64,000 nucleotides of DNA from positions 2,639,001-2,703,000 of the forward strand of contig NZ_CP133269.1 in the NCBI RefSeq assembly GCF_030915525.1, in the 5' to 3' direction. The position numbers and the translations under genes are program-made. Below are positions 27,977-37,326 of the stretch, one piece after another (position 1 is the stretch's first letter; each line of letters begins with the position of its first letter). The DNA is from Neobacillus sp. PS2-9. Its GTDB lineage: Bacteria > Bacillota > Bacilli > Bacillales > Cytobacillaceae. The notes below the pieces were generated by a model. The model searched no databases. It was not told the origin of the DNA and saw only the letters and a list, made by a program, of their open reading frames with translations.

Positions 27977-29206
27977 TTATGAAACAGCTTTGCGTCTTAA
28001 AATACGCTTCTGTCCATTGGTGTTCCAATAGGCCATTGTTGTTGCAGCTAGAAGTAAAACAGCTGTCACGATAAAGACAATTTGGATTGGAAAAATTCCG
28101 CCGATGAATCCTCCAAGGATTGGTCCTACCATTCCACCTATCTGGTTGGCTGTTTGGCTTAACCCAAACGCTCTTCCTCGGAAATCACTTTCTGTCGATG
28201 TAACAACCAGACCATTTAATGCCGGGTACACTGCGCAGAAAAATACGCCAAAAGCAAACCGAATAATGGAAAATCCCCAAATTTGGCTGAATATAATATG
28301 CGCCAGCATCCCGATTCCTCCACCTAATAAACCGATAAAAAGAACTCGATGGAAACCGACCTTGTCTGCCCATTTCCCCCAATATGGTGCAAAGATGGCA
28401 GAGGCAATTCCAGGGAGTGAGAATACTATACCTGCGATTAGTGATGCATTTTCAGACGAACCACCTAATTTAACAATATATAATGGAAGGACAGGTTCAA
28501 TTGTCATCACTGAGCACGACGTAACCACCAACAACAATAAGACGAACATAAACGGACGATTGGACCACGCGATTTTCAGGTCTTTTTTTACAGAGCCCCG
28601 TTCCTTGTTTGGTGTGAAGTTCTCTTCTTTTACCCAAAATATAATTAACAAAGTGGCAATAAGAACGATGCTACCTGCACTAGCAAACGCCCATCGATTT
28701 CCCACGAGGTGTGCAATTCCTCCACCGAGCAAAGGACCAATAATCGTCCCTGATGCAGAAGCTGAAGAAATTAAAGAAAGTGCATAACCAACTTTTTCAT
28801 TCGGTGTATTGGTTCCAATTAACGCTATGGCTCCTGGAATAAATCCGCTCAACAATCCCTGTAAAATTCTCAACACCAATATTTGATAGGGATTAGTCAC
28901 AAAGGCCATTAGAGTATAGATAAAAAAGAGAACAATCCCTGCCCGAACAATCATTGGTTTTCTGCCATATTGATCCGCTACCCTTCCCCAAAAAGGTGCT
29001 GCGACCGCACCGGCAAAAAAAGCTGAACTAAATAACAATCCTGACCACATTTCCGTATGTTCATGAACACCAATTTGCAATAGAAATATCGGCAAAAAGG
29101 GAATAACCATGGAAAAACTGGCTGCTGTAAAAAACACCCCAATCCATAACACCCATAAATTACGTTTCCAACTCTGCACGCTGTTCCATCTCCCAAAGCT
29201 GATCAT
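27977..29206 (-). CDS. MFS multidrug-type efflux transporter
   Basis: 409 residues, twelve helices. Motif A is GRVADQYGRKPMIVRAG between helices two and three, with the repeat GKWADKVGFHRVLF in the second half. Motif C-like ISSASASGTIIGPLLGG in helix five marks an antiporter (DHA1 drug exporter group, near YttB/YfmO-like). A later GTG at 29179 with GGGAG upstream is an alternative start. Likely proton-driven export of hydrophobic compounds. Confidence 0.87.
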   Translation of the reverse strand: MISFGRWNSVQSWKRNLWVLWIGVFFTAASFSMVIPFLPIFLLQIGVHEHTEMWSGLLFSSAFFAGAVAAPFWGRVADQYGRKPMIVRAGIVLFFIYTLMAFVTNPYQILVLRILQGLLSGFIPGAIALIGTNTPNEKVGYALSLISSASASGTIIGPLLGGGIAHLVGNRWAFASAGSIVLIATLLIIFWVKEENFTPNKERGSVKKDLKIAWSNRPFMFVLLLLVVTSCSVMTIEPVLPLYIVKLGGSSENASLIAGIVFSLPGIASAIFAPYWGKWADKVGFHRVLFIGLLGGGIGMLAHIIFSQIWGFSIIRFAFGVFFCAVYPALNGLVVTSTESDFRGRAFGLSQTANQIGGMVGPILGGFIGGIFPIQIVFIVTAVLLLAATTMAYWNTNGQKRILRRKAVS

Positions 29207-29319
29207 AGTTGTGTGTCTTCCATTCCGTTTCCAATGATCATTTTTTATGGATTATCATACCATATCAGCAAATTATTTTCACTTACGAAATATTCGAATA
29301 CAGAAATAATTTTAGCCAA

Positions 29320-29357
29320 ATAAAAAAGTTGGTTACCTATTTTAAGTAACCAACTTT
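29320..29357 (-). terminator. terminator of the 109-residue protein gene
   Basis: AAAGTTGGTTAC/GTAACCAACTTT stem plus T-run on the minus strand. Confidence 0.82.
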
Positions 29358-29372
29358 ACCTTGTTTTAGGTT

Positions 29373-29702
29373 TTAGCATAATTGATTCCATAGTCTAGTG
29401 CTTTCTACAACAGAATTCTTTTCAATAATGGTATACGCAGCATTTGTAATAGCTTGTGATAATGTATCACCTGTTCCCCTGATGTCATTAAAGGAAGCCT
29501 CTGAGACTCCATCACTGGAAAAACTAAATCCGAATTTCTTTAATCTTTCAACGATTACCATAGCATGGTCCAGGTTATGCTCGGGCTGAAAGTCAGACTC
29601 ATGAATGAATGTTCCCATTTCATAATCATACCAACGATCCCATCTATTTAACTTCCAACCAAGTATTCTTCTTGCAATTGAATCTGTTTTGAACAATTGC
29701 AT
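29373..29702 (-). CDS. small protein, phage ABA-sandwich-like
   Basis: 109 residues with an excellent AGGGAGG site. The C-terminal two thirds (FQPEHNLDHAMVIVERLKKFGFSF ... LSQAITNAAYTIIEK) resemble short alpha-beta sandwich proteins often found in Bacillus phages and plasmids. No enzymatic motif is seen. The resemblance is from memory of the pattern and is only moderate evidence. It may be a domesticated phage gene. Confidence 0.6.
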   Translation of the reverse strand: MQLFKTDSIARRILGWKLNRWDRWYDYEMGTFIHESDFQPEHNLDHAMVIVERLKKFGFSFSSDGVSEASFNDIRGTGDTLSQAITNAAYTIIEKNSVVESTRLWNQLC

Positions 29703-29803
29703 TCCCTCCCTTTAATGTTATATAACAGATAAATTATTTAATTCATATTATATAACAATATTTCGAAGTCGACTACTCTTTTTTTAATTTTTCTAAAAAT
29801 AAT

Positions 29804-29836
29804 AAAAAAAACATCCAAACAGGTTGGATGTTTTTC
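29804..29836. terminator. intergenic bidirectional hairpin terminator
   Basis: ACATCCAA/TTGGATGT stem with A-run left and T-run right. It sits between array C and the small gene at 29702, so it can stop leftward read-through from spx. Confidence 0.75.
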
Positions 29837-29849
29837 ATTAAGGGTGGCT

Positions 29850-30008
29850 ATAAGACAGTTAAGCTCAGTCATGCGACAGTAATGCTGATTTATATGACAG
29901 TTAATCTTAGTCAACGACAGTAAAACCTAGTCATATGACAGTTAAGCTCAATCATACGACAGTAAAGAATATTTATGCAACAGTAAATCTTGATTATCAG
30001 ATAGTAAT
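29850..30008. repeat. intergenic array C, motif every 21 bp
   Basis: GACAGT(T)AA, with degenerate aACAGTAAA and GATAGTAA at the right end, begins at 29854, 29875, 29896, 29916, 29937, 29958, 29979 and 30000. Steps are 21, 21, 20, 21, 21, 21, 21. Alternate units carry GACAGTTAA and GACAGTAA, followed by a loosely conserved CT-AGTCAT. It is located just beyond the spx stop codon. Confidence 0.88.
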
Positions 30009-30043
30009 CTACAACTTACCTACACTCCACCACGAGTCGACTA

Positions 30044-30445
30044 TTAATAATTTACCACCTGTGGTGTATCGATACTTAAGAAAGTACGCAGTCTGCGTGG
30101 AAGGAAACTACGGATATCTTCCTCGTTATAGCCTACCTGCAGCCTTTTTTCGTCCACCATAATTGGACGTCGTAAAATTTTCGGATTATTGATGATTAAT
30201 TCATATAAATCTTGTAATGGTAAAGACTCAATATTGATGTCTAGTTCTTTAAATGTTTTTGAATTAGTAGAGATGATCTCATCCGTACCATCTTCCGTAA
30301 GACGAAGGATATACTTGATTTCATCTTTTGTAAGAGGTTGAGACAAAATGTTTCTTTCAGTGTAATCAATATGATATTCCTCAAGCCAAGCCTTTGCTTT
30401 ACGGCATGATGTACAACTTGGTGTAGAGTATAATGTTACCATCAT
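30044..30445 (-). CDS. spx: Spx/ArsC-family redox regulator
   Basis: 133 residues. Near-complete match in outline to Bacillus Spx: [20 protein letters not shown] with the CxxC redox switch, [18 protein letters not shown], and [21 protein letters not shown]. Spx binds the RNA polymerase alpha C-terminal domain and reprograms transcription under thiol stress; the Gly and paired Arg residues used for that are present. The tail differs from the canonical one that ClpXP recognises (here [10 protein letters not shown]), so it may be a paralog with different turnover. GGGAG lies 8 nt before ATG 30445 (30442 also possible). Confidence 0.88.
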   Translation of the reverse strand: MMVTLYSTPSCTSCRKAKAWLEEYHIDYTERNILSQPLTKDEIKYILRLTEDGTDEIISTNSKTFKELDINIESLPLQDLYELIINNPKILRRPIMVDEKRLQVGYNEEDIRSFLPRRLRTFLSIDTPQVVNY

Positions 30446-30529
30446 CAAACACACTCCCTAAACATAAAGTATTTTGAAATAATTTATTACGAATTCGAGA
30501 TAAACAACCTAAAAAAGAAAGAAACCAAC

Positions 30530-30964
30530 CTACTCCTTCAGTTCACAGCTTTTTATTCTATCGAGGACACTGCTAATTGTTATCTGATTTAAATAGGAAT
30601 GAAGATGCATCTCTGCCTCAGTGAAAATTTCGTCCATTACCACCTGAGTATTAGAAGAAATCACACAGGCTTGATCCGGATCACCTGTACACCAACTAGG
30701 TTTAAGAGAACCAGTTGCCATGGCTTGATAAATCTGAGACAATGTAGTCTTTTCAGGGTTACAACTTAGCACGTATCCGCCACCTATGCCCTCTTTAGTC
30801 TTTACGTACCCGCTTTTTCGTAAAATACTCATGATTTTTCTAATTCTTGTCGGATTGGTACAAACATTTTCTGCGATGGACTCACTATTTGCCATTTGAT
30901 TAGGTAAGTTAGCTAATAAAACGAGACTATGTAGTGCTATAACAAAATCGCTATTCATCGTCAT
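30530..30964 (-). CDS. Rrf2-family transcriptional regulator
   Basis: 144 residues. Winged-helix N terminus with SESIAENVCTNPTRIRKIMSILRKSGYVKTKEGIGGGYVL, the recognition helix and wing of Rrf2 proteins. Cysteines are at SWCTGDPDQACVIS and in CELKE, partly like the [Fe-S] or thiol sensing set of NsrR/IscR/CymR but not identical to any. It sits upstream of spx in the same direction, suggesting a thiol or nitrosative stress circuit. GGAGG precedes the ATG closely; ATG 30958 is an alternative start. Confidence 0.86.
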   Translation of the reverse strand: MTMNSDFVIALHSLVLLANLPNQMANSESIAENVCTNPTRIRKIMSILRKSGYVKTKEGIGGGYVLSCNPEKTTLSQIYQAMATGSLKPSWCTGDPDQACVISSNTQVVMDEIFTEAEMHLHSYLNQITISSVLDRIKSCELKE

Positions 30965-31150
30965 TCATCCTCCCTAACCGAACCTTACTGTAACTTTAAT
31001 GTATACAGTTTATTAAGTCAATGTTAAAACTTGGAGATAACACCTATTTTTCAAAAAAAAACGAACCGGGTGTGTGGGAATTTTTGAGTAATTTTCATAA
31101 TTGCTGAAATACTAATGATAGGAATTTTTTTAGAACACGAGGGATGAAAT

Positions 31151-31717
31151 ATGAATGAAGGTCAGGTAAAAAGCTTTGAACGACTAGGACGTATTCAAAA
31201 AGAACTTTCTGATGGTTGGATTGATTATTGGACAAAGTACTCCAATATAGATACATGGCAGTTTTGGGTGAATTTATTATTGTTCATTCTTCCACTCATC
31301 ATTTTATTCTTTACTATCGATCGTAAGCGCGCCTTTCACATTGGTTTTTTTGGCTATTCTGTTCATATGATGGCAGGATATATTGACGGATTTGCTACCA
31401 GACATGGCTTATGGGAATACCCGTTTAAAATTATTCCCTTCTTACCAATTAGTATTACACTAGATACTTCCTTAATTCCTGTTGTGTACATGCTGCTTTA
31501 TCAATGGACACTAAATCGAAAGAAAAATTACTACATCTACGCATTTGTAGTAAGTGCTTTGTTCTCTTTGGTAATAAAACCGATTTTGGCAAATCTACAC
31601 TTATTTCAATTAGAAAATGGATCCAATTACTTTTATTTATTCTTATTTTATTTATTTGGCTCTTTCGCTGCTAAATGGATTACAAACGTGTTTGTTTTTT
31701 TCGAGAGAAACAGTTAA
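31151..31717 (+). CDS. CBO0543-type membrane protein
   Basis: 188 residues, five to six membrane helices with a short amphipathic N terminus. The HIGFFGYSVHMMAGYIDGFATRHGLWEYPFK region and the final transmembrane block match the CBO0543 family of unknown function that is common in spore formers. A second member lies at 47960 in this window. Stop codon overlaps that of the convergent acetyltransferase by 4 bp, so there is no room for a terminator between them. Confidence 0.75.
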   Translation: MNEGQVKSFERLGRIQKELSDGWIDYWTKYSNIDTWQFWVNLLLFILPLIILFFTIDRKRAFHIGFFGYSVHMMAGYIDGFATRHGLWEYPFKIIPFLPISITLDTSLIPVVYMLLYQWTLNRKKNYYIYAFVVSALFSLVIKPILANLHLFQLENGSNYFYLFLFYLFGSFAAKWITNVFVFFERNS

Positions 31718-32280
31718 TTAATCTGAATAGATTTTAATACTAATTCCACGTCTTCCTTTGTAATGGCATAAATCTCGTGGTCTTCCCAACTTCCATTTAT
31801 TTTTAAGTATCTCGGCGAATAGCCTTCCTTTTTAAAACCAGTCTTTTCTAGAATACGTTTGGAAGCAATATTCCTAGGCATGACGGCTGCTTGTACCCGG
31901 TGCAGCTGTAATTCATCAAAAGCAAGATCTAATATTATTCGAACAGCTTCTGTAGCATACCCTTTTCCGTTATATCTTTTGTCTAAATAATAACCTAGGT
32001 TCGCATTTTGAAAAGGGCCTCGAACGATACCGGATAATGTAATTCTTCCAACTAGCTGTTGGGTTTCACGATGAAAAATACCATATATATATGAAGAGTC
32101 TTTTTCAATATCTAAAGTTGCTTTTTGTATTTCTTTCAATTGTCCTTCATATGTAAAGTGAGATTCGGTTCTTATAGGTTCAAACGCCTGGAAAAATTGG
32201 CGATTCTCTTTCCTTAATTGAAAAAGACTTTCAGCATCACGTGCCTCTAAATAGCGAAGCATAATATTGTTTTCACTCAT
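31714..32280 (-). CDS. GNAT acetyltransferase, RimJ/RimL type
   Basis: 188 residues, complete GNAT fold. The acetyl-CoA loop reads GYYLDKRYNGKGYATEAV and the C-terminal HRVQAAVMPRNIASKRILEKTGF is typical of ribosomal-protein N-acetyltransferase relatives such as Bacillus YjcK. Substrate may be a ribosomal protein N terminus or a small amine. Convergent with the CBO0543-type gene. Confidence 0.88.
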   Translation of the reverse strand: MSENNIMLRYLEARDAESLFQLRKENRQFFQAFEPIRTESHFTYEGQLKEIQKATLDIEKDSSYIYGIFHRETQQLVGRITLSGIVRGPFQNANLGYYLDKRYNGKGYATEAVRIILDLAFDELQLHRVQAAVMPRNIASKRILEKTGFKKEGYSPRYLKINGSWEDHEIYAITKEDVELVLKSIQIN

Positions 32281-32363
32281 TCCTTACCCCTACCCTCATT
32301 TAAGCATCCTCTTTCCATATTGTAACATTCTTTTTCATAAAATAAATGAAAGGTATAAATATC

Positions 32364-32415
32364 GGTGCCTGTCCCCCGTTGCGTTACTGTGGTAACGCAA
32401 CGGGGGACAGACACC
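32364..32415. repeat. GGGGACAG-type long palindrome, copy 1
   Basis: Two 24-nt arms (32364-32387 and 32392-32415) with one mismatch and a 4-nt loop. The outer part is GGTGCCTGTCCCC and the inner part is CGTTGCGTTAC. TTTTTT follows, so it can act as a rightward terminator, but its family is dispersed at 36237, 39413, 41802 and 47932. Confidence 0.85.
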
Positions 32416-32437
32416 TTTTTTGGCATTATTAATAAAG

Positions 32438-32451
32438 TGTAAATTTACACC
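32438..32451 (+). promoter_or_regulatory. palindromic operator candidate over a SigA promoter
   Basis: A perfect 14-bp palindrome GTGTAAATTTACAC overlaps a -35 box TTTACA (32444-32449), followed after 17 nt by TATAAT (32467-32472). This looks like a repressor site on the promoter of the DUF4153 gene. Confidence 0.65.
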
Positions 32452-32559
32452 AATTGATCCATGTGATATAATTAAATGAATAATATGGAAAATATTTTTT
32501 TGTGGAGGGACTTTCGTTCAAAAATAATACATATGAAAAATAAAGGGGGTTCGAGGAAA

Positions 32560-34347
32560 ATGAAATATATGAAAAAGCTGCAAGATAGACTTACAGGTTT
32601 GACCGATGCAATTACACGTTTCCCGCTGACGACACTTTTTCTTTTAGCAGCTGCCGTTTTTATTGCTTACAGTATTAGTGAAGAAAAGGAACAAACCCAA
32701 TACATTCTAACATTCGTAGTTGGAGCATTTCTAAGTGCAGTTTTACAAGTTGTCTATGAGCGGTTTTACTCTAATGTTACTACTCGTTACGTATTAATGG
32801 GTGTGGGGGTCTTCTTAACAGCCGGATACTACCTGATTATCAAACCAACTGATTCACTAAGCATGGAAATGGGAATAAGAACAGGAGTTGCTCTCTTTGC
32901 CCTGCTCATTGCCTTCATTTGGGTTCCAGTTATTAAAAGCACCATTAGCTTTAATGCCAGCTTTATGATTGCATTTAAATCATTTTTTATCTCCCTATTC
33001 TTCTCGGGAATTATTATGGCAGGCGTTAGTATCATTTTGGGTGCCACTGACCTATTGATTTTTCCACTCAATTATAAAGTCTATTCTTATGCAGCAACTA
33101 TTATTTTTACCCTATTTGCACCGATGTACTTTCTATCGCTTATTCCAGTCTATCCCGGAGCGGAAGACAAAAATATATCTCAAGAAAATATGAAACAAAA
33201 GACAGAGTACATTAACACCGCAGCCTATTGTCCTAAGTTTTTACAAGTTCTAATTTCCTATATTGTCATACCCTTGATTGCAGTATTTACCTTAATTCTC
33301 GTGATTTACATTATCAAAAATATCGGTGGAGACTTTTGGACGGATAACCTTTTGGAACCTATGCTCGTTTCCTATGCGATTACTGTAATATTAGTTTATA
33401 TCTTAGCGAGTGAAATCGAAAATAAGTTCACAGTCTTTTTCAGAAAGGTTTTCCCCAAGATACTAGTTCCCATTGTTCTTTTCCAGATTGCCTCATCCGT
33501 TTTAAGTCTAACTGATACGGGTGTCACACATACTCGCTATTATGTAATTCTGTTTGGTATATACGCAACTGCTGCAGGAATTTTATTTAGTATATTGCCT
33601 GTTCGGAAAAATGGAATAGTGGCTGCCATGGTTATTGTATTTGCAGCAGTTTCCATCGTACCTCCTGTTGACGCGTTTACCATCAGTCGAACAAGTCAGA
33701 TTAATACACTTGAAAACGTACTAGTGAAAAATAATATGCTTGAAAATAACAAAATCAAACCAAAGGAATCCATCCCTGATAAGGATAAAAAGACAATTAC
33801 AACTATCATTTATTACTTAGACAATATGGGCTACACCAAAAAAATCGCATGGCTTCCAAAAGACTTTAAAGTATATGAAGATTTTACTGAAACCTTTGGT
33901 TTTAAAGAGTATCAGGACCCTGTTGTTACTGATTCTAACCAGCCTGTATACGTAAATCTTGATTCATCTGCCTCAATACCTATTACTGGTTATGACACTT
34001 TTATACAAACAAATATCAATATGTACGATAAACAGCAAAATCAAAAGATTTGTGTTATTAAAAAAGACGGAAAAACATATACCTTGTTGAAAGATTTTAA
34101 TAAAAACCAGATAGATATTAAATTAAAGGGAGAAAATTCTAGTGATCTAATCACCTTTAATACAAAAGAAATCTATGATAAGTTTTATAACTATAATGCT
34201 ATGAAGGAGCAAATCTCTTTAGATGAAGCAACCTTTACAAAGGAAAATGATCTTGTCAAAATAACGGTTGTCGTGCAAAATCTGAACATCGATAAGCAAA
34301 ATGATCAGTATGACGCCTTCCTATTTGTTTTTGTCCAAATTAAATAA
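32560..34347 (+). CDS. DUF4153-type multi-pass membrane protein
   Basis: 595 residues from ATG 32560 (GAGG site close by); the frame is open to 32476. About a dozen hydrophobic helices fill residues 20-375, followed by a soluble extracellular-type domain of about 210 residues rich in beta strands. The membrane part (ILTFVVGAFLSAVLQVVYERF, AAGILFSILPVRKNGI) fits the DUF4153 family of unknown function. The C-terminal domain is absent from shorter family members. The gene is monocistronic and appears to be controlled through the palindrome at its -35 box. Confidence 0.7.
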   Translation: MKYMKKLQDRLTGLTDAITRFPLTTLFLLAAAVFIAYSISEEKEQTQYILTFVVGAFLSAVLQVVYERFYSNVTTRYVLMGVGVFLTAGYYLIIKPTDSLSMEMGIRTGVALFALLIAFIWVPVIKSTISFNASFMIAFKSFFISLFFSGIIMAGVSIILGATDLLIFPLNYKVYSYAATIIFTLFAPMYFLSLIPVYPGAEDKNISQENMKQKTEYINTAAYCPKFLQVLISYIVIPLIAVFTLILVIYIIKNIGGDFWTDNLLEPMLVSYAITVILVYILASEIENKFTVFFRKVFPKILVPIVLFQIASSVLSLTDTGVTHTRYYVILFGIYATAAGILFSILPVRKNGIVAAMVIVFAAVSIVPPVDAFTISRTSQINTLENVLVKNNMLENNKIKPKESIPDKDKKTITTIIYYLDNMGYTKKIAWLPKDFKVYEDFTETFGFKEYQDPVVTDSNQPVYVNLDSSASIPITGYDTFIQTNINMYDKQQNQKICVIKKDGKTYTLLKDFNKNQIDIKLKGENSSDLITFNTKEIYDKFYNYNAMKEQISLDEATFTKENDLVKITVVVQNLNIDKQNDQYDAFLFVFVQIK

Positions 34348-34399
34348 TTGTTTTTTATATGAGTTGTTTGATAATTGTAAATTGATTTGATAGGATATG

Positions 34400-34446
34400 A
34401 AAAGCATGGATGTTTTGTAATTATTGCAAAATACCCATGCTTTTTG
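34400..34446. terminator. bidirectional terminator
   Basis: AAAGCATGG/CCATGCTTT stem with inner extension and flanking A and T runs, between two convergent genes. Confidence 0.78.
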
Positions 34447-34472
34447 CTTGGGTTCAGATTGGACATGAAAAA

Positions 34473-35639
34473 TTATTGCAGTGGCATAAATGCTACATTC
34501 CAAATTCCATCTTCATCCTGTATCATTTGGAAACCGTGTTTGCTGCCAGAATTGGTAAATTCAATATATCCTGTAAAATCTCCGGTTTGGATAAACTTTC
34601 CTTCCGCAAAGCCTGCATATGCTATTGGTATTTGCTTTCTTGATATACGGTCAGAGGAAGGGATGTTTTCATCATATTCCTTCGTCCAGTTCACATACCC
34701 TTCCCTGTCGGTATAAAGGGCATAGGCAATATCGTATCTTCCTTCCCATTCCGCCTGTACATAAAGCAAAGCAATGCTTATCGGATCAAGTCCTTTTAAA
34801 TGTGTTTCGTTTAAATCCTTTGAAAATGCTTTATAGACAATCATTTGTTCATCGGTTAACTGAAACGTATGGGTTTGACCCGCTTCGATATCCCTACTAT
34901 TTTTAGTAGTAAATGGAAGCGAACCGTCGAGTTTCCACCCGTCCTCGTACTTTAAACTGATATGATAAATTCGAAACGGATCAGAAACACCTTGGTCGAT
35001 AGGGACCTTAAACTCAATACTCCAGCTTAGGTCATTAAGCTGTTTTCGGCTTGCGATTTCGGCATCCTGCCATAATAAATTACCACTCATCTGTCGATTA
35101 GGTTGCGCTAGTTTTCCGTTATACTCAATAAAATCCATCGCCCCATAAATTCGATTGGCCACTTCTTTCGTATACACTTCCTCTAAATAGGCAAGAACCT
35201 TTTCCTTCGTGATGAAATCTTCAACCATATATCTGTAGCTCTTGCCGTTATAGGAAAACACCTCACCCATTTCTGGTCCTCCTCCATTATAGAGAACAGA
35301 CGCATGCACAAAGGCGATCCCCACCGTTTCTTTGGCTTTTTGTTCAGAAAGTTCCACTTGATTAACATCTTGTATGTCTGAATGGTTGCTATGCTTAGAC
35401 TCAATTTCATGCTTTTCTTTAAATATAACCTCGTACCCGGCAAAAATTCCGATAAATAATATGGCTGCAGTTAGTAAATTAGGTATTAGATGCTTCCCGA
35501 TTCCTTTTTTAGCACGTTTCTGCTCGTGGGCCATGGAAGACAATTTTTTGTGAAGATTTTCTTTAAACTCTTGATCCGGCTGCATACCGGGTCTGTTCTT
35601 TAACGGCTGTAAAAAATTATCGTACATTTTCTCGTTCAT
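34473..35639 (-). CDS. anti-sigma factor candidate for the adjacent ECF sigma
   Basis: 388 residues. A cytoplasmic N-terminal segment (about 1-45) is followed by one membrane helix (NLLTAAILFIGIFAGYEVIF) and a large extracellular domain. This is the layout of ECF anti-sigma factors, and the gene overlaps the sigma gene by 23 bases. No HxxxCxxC zinc motif is present, so it is not of the ZAS type. The extracellular half contains two related-looking domains and could sense envelope stress. Function is inferred from position and topology. Confidence 0.72.
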   Translation of the reverse strand: MNEKMYDNFLQPLKNRPGMQPDQEFKENLHKKLSSMAHEQKRAKKGIGKHLIPNLLTAAILFIGIFAGYEVIFKEKHEIESKHSNHSDIQDVNQVELSEQKAKETVGIAFVHASVLYNGGGPEMGEVFSYNGKSYRYMVEDFITKEKVLAYLEEVYTKEVANRIYGAMDFIEYNGKLAQPNRQMSGNLLWQDAEIASRKQLNDLSWSIEFKVPIDQGVSDPFRIYHISLKYEDGWKLDGSLPFTTKNSRDIEAGQTHTFQLTDEQMIVYKAFSKDLNETHLKGLDPISIALLYVQAEWEGRYDIAYALYTDREGYVNWTKEYDENIPSSDRISRKQIPIAYAGFAEGKFIQTGDFTGYIEFTNSGSKHGFQMIQDEDGIWNVAFMPLQ

Positions 35640-36162
35640 TGAAAATCACCACCCCTTCGTTAGAATTATTTACATACTTTTTAAGGAGTTTAATGGCTCG
35701 GTGGTAATCCACCTTAACTTTTGATTCCTTCCAGCCCAGTACTTCTGCCGTTTCTTTGATCGAATACTCCTTTAGACCTCGAAGAATAATCACGTTCCGG
35801 TAGTCAGGCTTTAATTGGATAAGGGCCTTTTGCAGAACACCCCAATCGTGATTATGAACCATCTCTTCTTCTGGAATATAGTCTTCACTTTTTCTCATGT
35901 CAGTCAAAATGGAAGGTAAAATGGATATCATTTTCTTTTTACGATAATGATCAATAGCTGTTCTTCTGGCAATGGACAGGATCCACGTTTTCAAAGATGA
36001 TTGCTGGCGAAAAGTATCGTAACTTTTCAATACTTTAATGAATGTATCCTGAGTTAGGTCCTCTGCCTCTGACTTACTGTTCGTAAAATATAACAAATAA
36101 TGATAAACATCATCAAAATGTTGTTCATAAAGCTCATGTATGATCTCATTTCGATCGCCCAA
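35617..36162 (-). CDS. ECF-type RNA polymerase sigma factor
   Basis: 181 residues, TTG start at 36162 behind GGAAGGA. Sigma region 2 (YEQHFDDVYHYLLYFTNSKSEAEDLTQDTFIKVLKSY) and region 4 (LKEYSIKETAEVLGWKESKVKVDYHRAIKLLKKY) are complete. It resembles the SigX/SigV group. Coupled with the membrane anti-sigma gene downstream, it should switch on a cell-envelope regulon. No obvious autoregulatory promoter was identified. Confidence 0.9.
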   Translation of the reverse strand: MGDRNEIIHELYEQHFDDVYHYLLYFTNSKSEAEDLTQDTFIKVLKSYDTFRQQSSLKTWILSIARRTAIDHYRKKKMISILPSILTDMRKSEDYIPEEEMVHNHDWGVLQKALIQLKPDYRNVIILRGLKEYSIKETAEVLGWKESKVKVDYHRAIKLLKKYVNNSNEGVVIFNERENVR

Positions 36163-36236
36163 TTCGTCCTTCCCCCTTTATCTGCCAATTAGTCGATTCA
36201 ACTAAGGGAATAGTTTCAATTCTCAAAAAAAAATAT

Positions 36237-36286
36237 GGGGACAGTCCCCCGGCATGGTAACGCATTAAAACGCCGGGACAGTCCCC
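36237..36286. repeat. GGGGACAG-type palindrome, copy 2
   Basis: Outer GGGGACAGTCCCCCGGC and inner GTAACGCATTAA, closing with GCCGGGACAGTCCCC. It lies upstream of the sigma gene and 8 nt after the stop of the small membrane protein gene. Confidence 0.82.
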
Positions 36287-36293
36287 AAAAAGA

Positions 36294-36521
36294 TTACATT
36301 TTAAATCTTTTTAGAACAGCATCTACTTTCGCTTCGAACTTTATCATATTTTTCTTAGCTATTATTAATGGTGTGATTAAATAATAACCTAAAATGAAGG
36401 CTACAACTCCCCAAATAAAAAAGGTTAATTCATCGATATTTTTGTTCCAAAAATAAACACCAAAAAATATTAAACCAGCTACTAAAATACTAATGAAACA
36501 TTTTAAAATCACCTTACTCAT
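36294..36521 (-). CDS. small two-helix membrane protein
   Basis: 75 residues from ATG 36521 (GGGGAG upstream). Two hydrophobic helices (about 6-24 and 34-52) and a basic tail ending KVDAVLKRFKM. No recognised family. It follows the CPBP protease gene and is probably the last gene of the MarR-led operon. Readings extending to 36629 have no ribosome site. Confidence 0.55.
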   Translation of the reverse strand: MSKVILKCFISILVAGLIFFGVYFWNKNIDELTFFIWGVVAFILGYYLITPLIIAKKNMIKFEAKVDAVLKRFKM

Positions 36522-36606
36522 ATGACCCGCTCCCCAATTTAAGAATAAGACACTCAAAAAGCAACGCATAGAGACTTTTACCTTAACTGCCAGGAATAAG
36601 AACTCG

Positions 36607-37326
36607 TTATTCTTCACCAATTTTCCCAAAATAATCTACAAGTGCGTGGAATAAGATTAATGGAATGATAGAACCAATACCGATATAGACGATAGAAAAC
36701 CACAGCCCGATTAGTGTGGTTCGAACCACTCCCTTAACACCTTGATAAGTATGGGCTAACCCGAACAGAATAGAAGAAAATATTAATATAAACCATATTG
36801 ATAAACCTGGGAGCAAATAACTAAGAGCAAATATCATTAAACCTCTATAAATTATTTCTTCCGTTATGCCTGCTGTTAATGATACTAAAGTCCAAAGTTT
36901 TTTTTCCTGTTTAGTTACTGGCATCATTACGTCAAACTGATTTTTTGCGGATTCTTCCTTTTTCATCTTATCCATCGAGTTTTTTATTTTACTGTTGAAT
37001 CTATAACCGATAATAAAAATCAGGATTGCAAGACCAAAAATAATTCCAACTATTATAGCAGAATAAATAACCCATTTTCCGAGAATTTCAGTGTTAAGTG
37101 AAATGGATGTAAGACCGATTTGTTCCAGTGATAAATCCGTAAATCCGACCAAGCTTAAAATAAATAAAGTTGGAACCCATAGGCTGTTGATGGAATTCTT
37201 GTAAAATTTAATTCTTTCTTTATCATCTGTTTTTACTTTTCTCTTAAACTTTTGAAAATTTATATATCCCAAAATAGGTTCATAGGTTAACGTAAAAAGA
37301 ATAACTAACCCCAACGCTACATCCAT
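36607..37326 (-). CDS. CPBP-family intramembrane metalloprotease
   Basis: 239 residues with about seven helices. The three CPBP/Abi motifs are present: EEIIYRGLMIF (paired glutamates and Arg), GLAHTYQG and HALVDYFG. Relatives process prenylated proteins in eukaryotes and, in bacteria, serve in bacteriocin immunity or anti-sigma cleavage. GAGGTGG lies 5 nt before the start and overlaps the stop of the preceding gene, so the two are translationally coupled. Confidence 0.87.
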   Translation of the reverse strand: MDVALGLVILFTLTYEPILGYINFQKFKRKVKTDDKERIKFYKNSINSLWVPTLFILSLVGFTDLSLEQIGLTSISLNTEILGKWVIYSAIIVGIIFGLAILIFIIGYRFNSKIKNSMDKMKKEESAKNQFDVMMPVTKQEKKLWTLVSLTAGITEEIIYRGLMIFALSYLLPGLSIWFILIFSSILFGLAHTYQGVKGVVRTTLIGLWFSIVYIGIGSIIPLILFHALVDYFGKIGEE

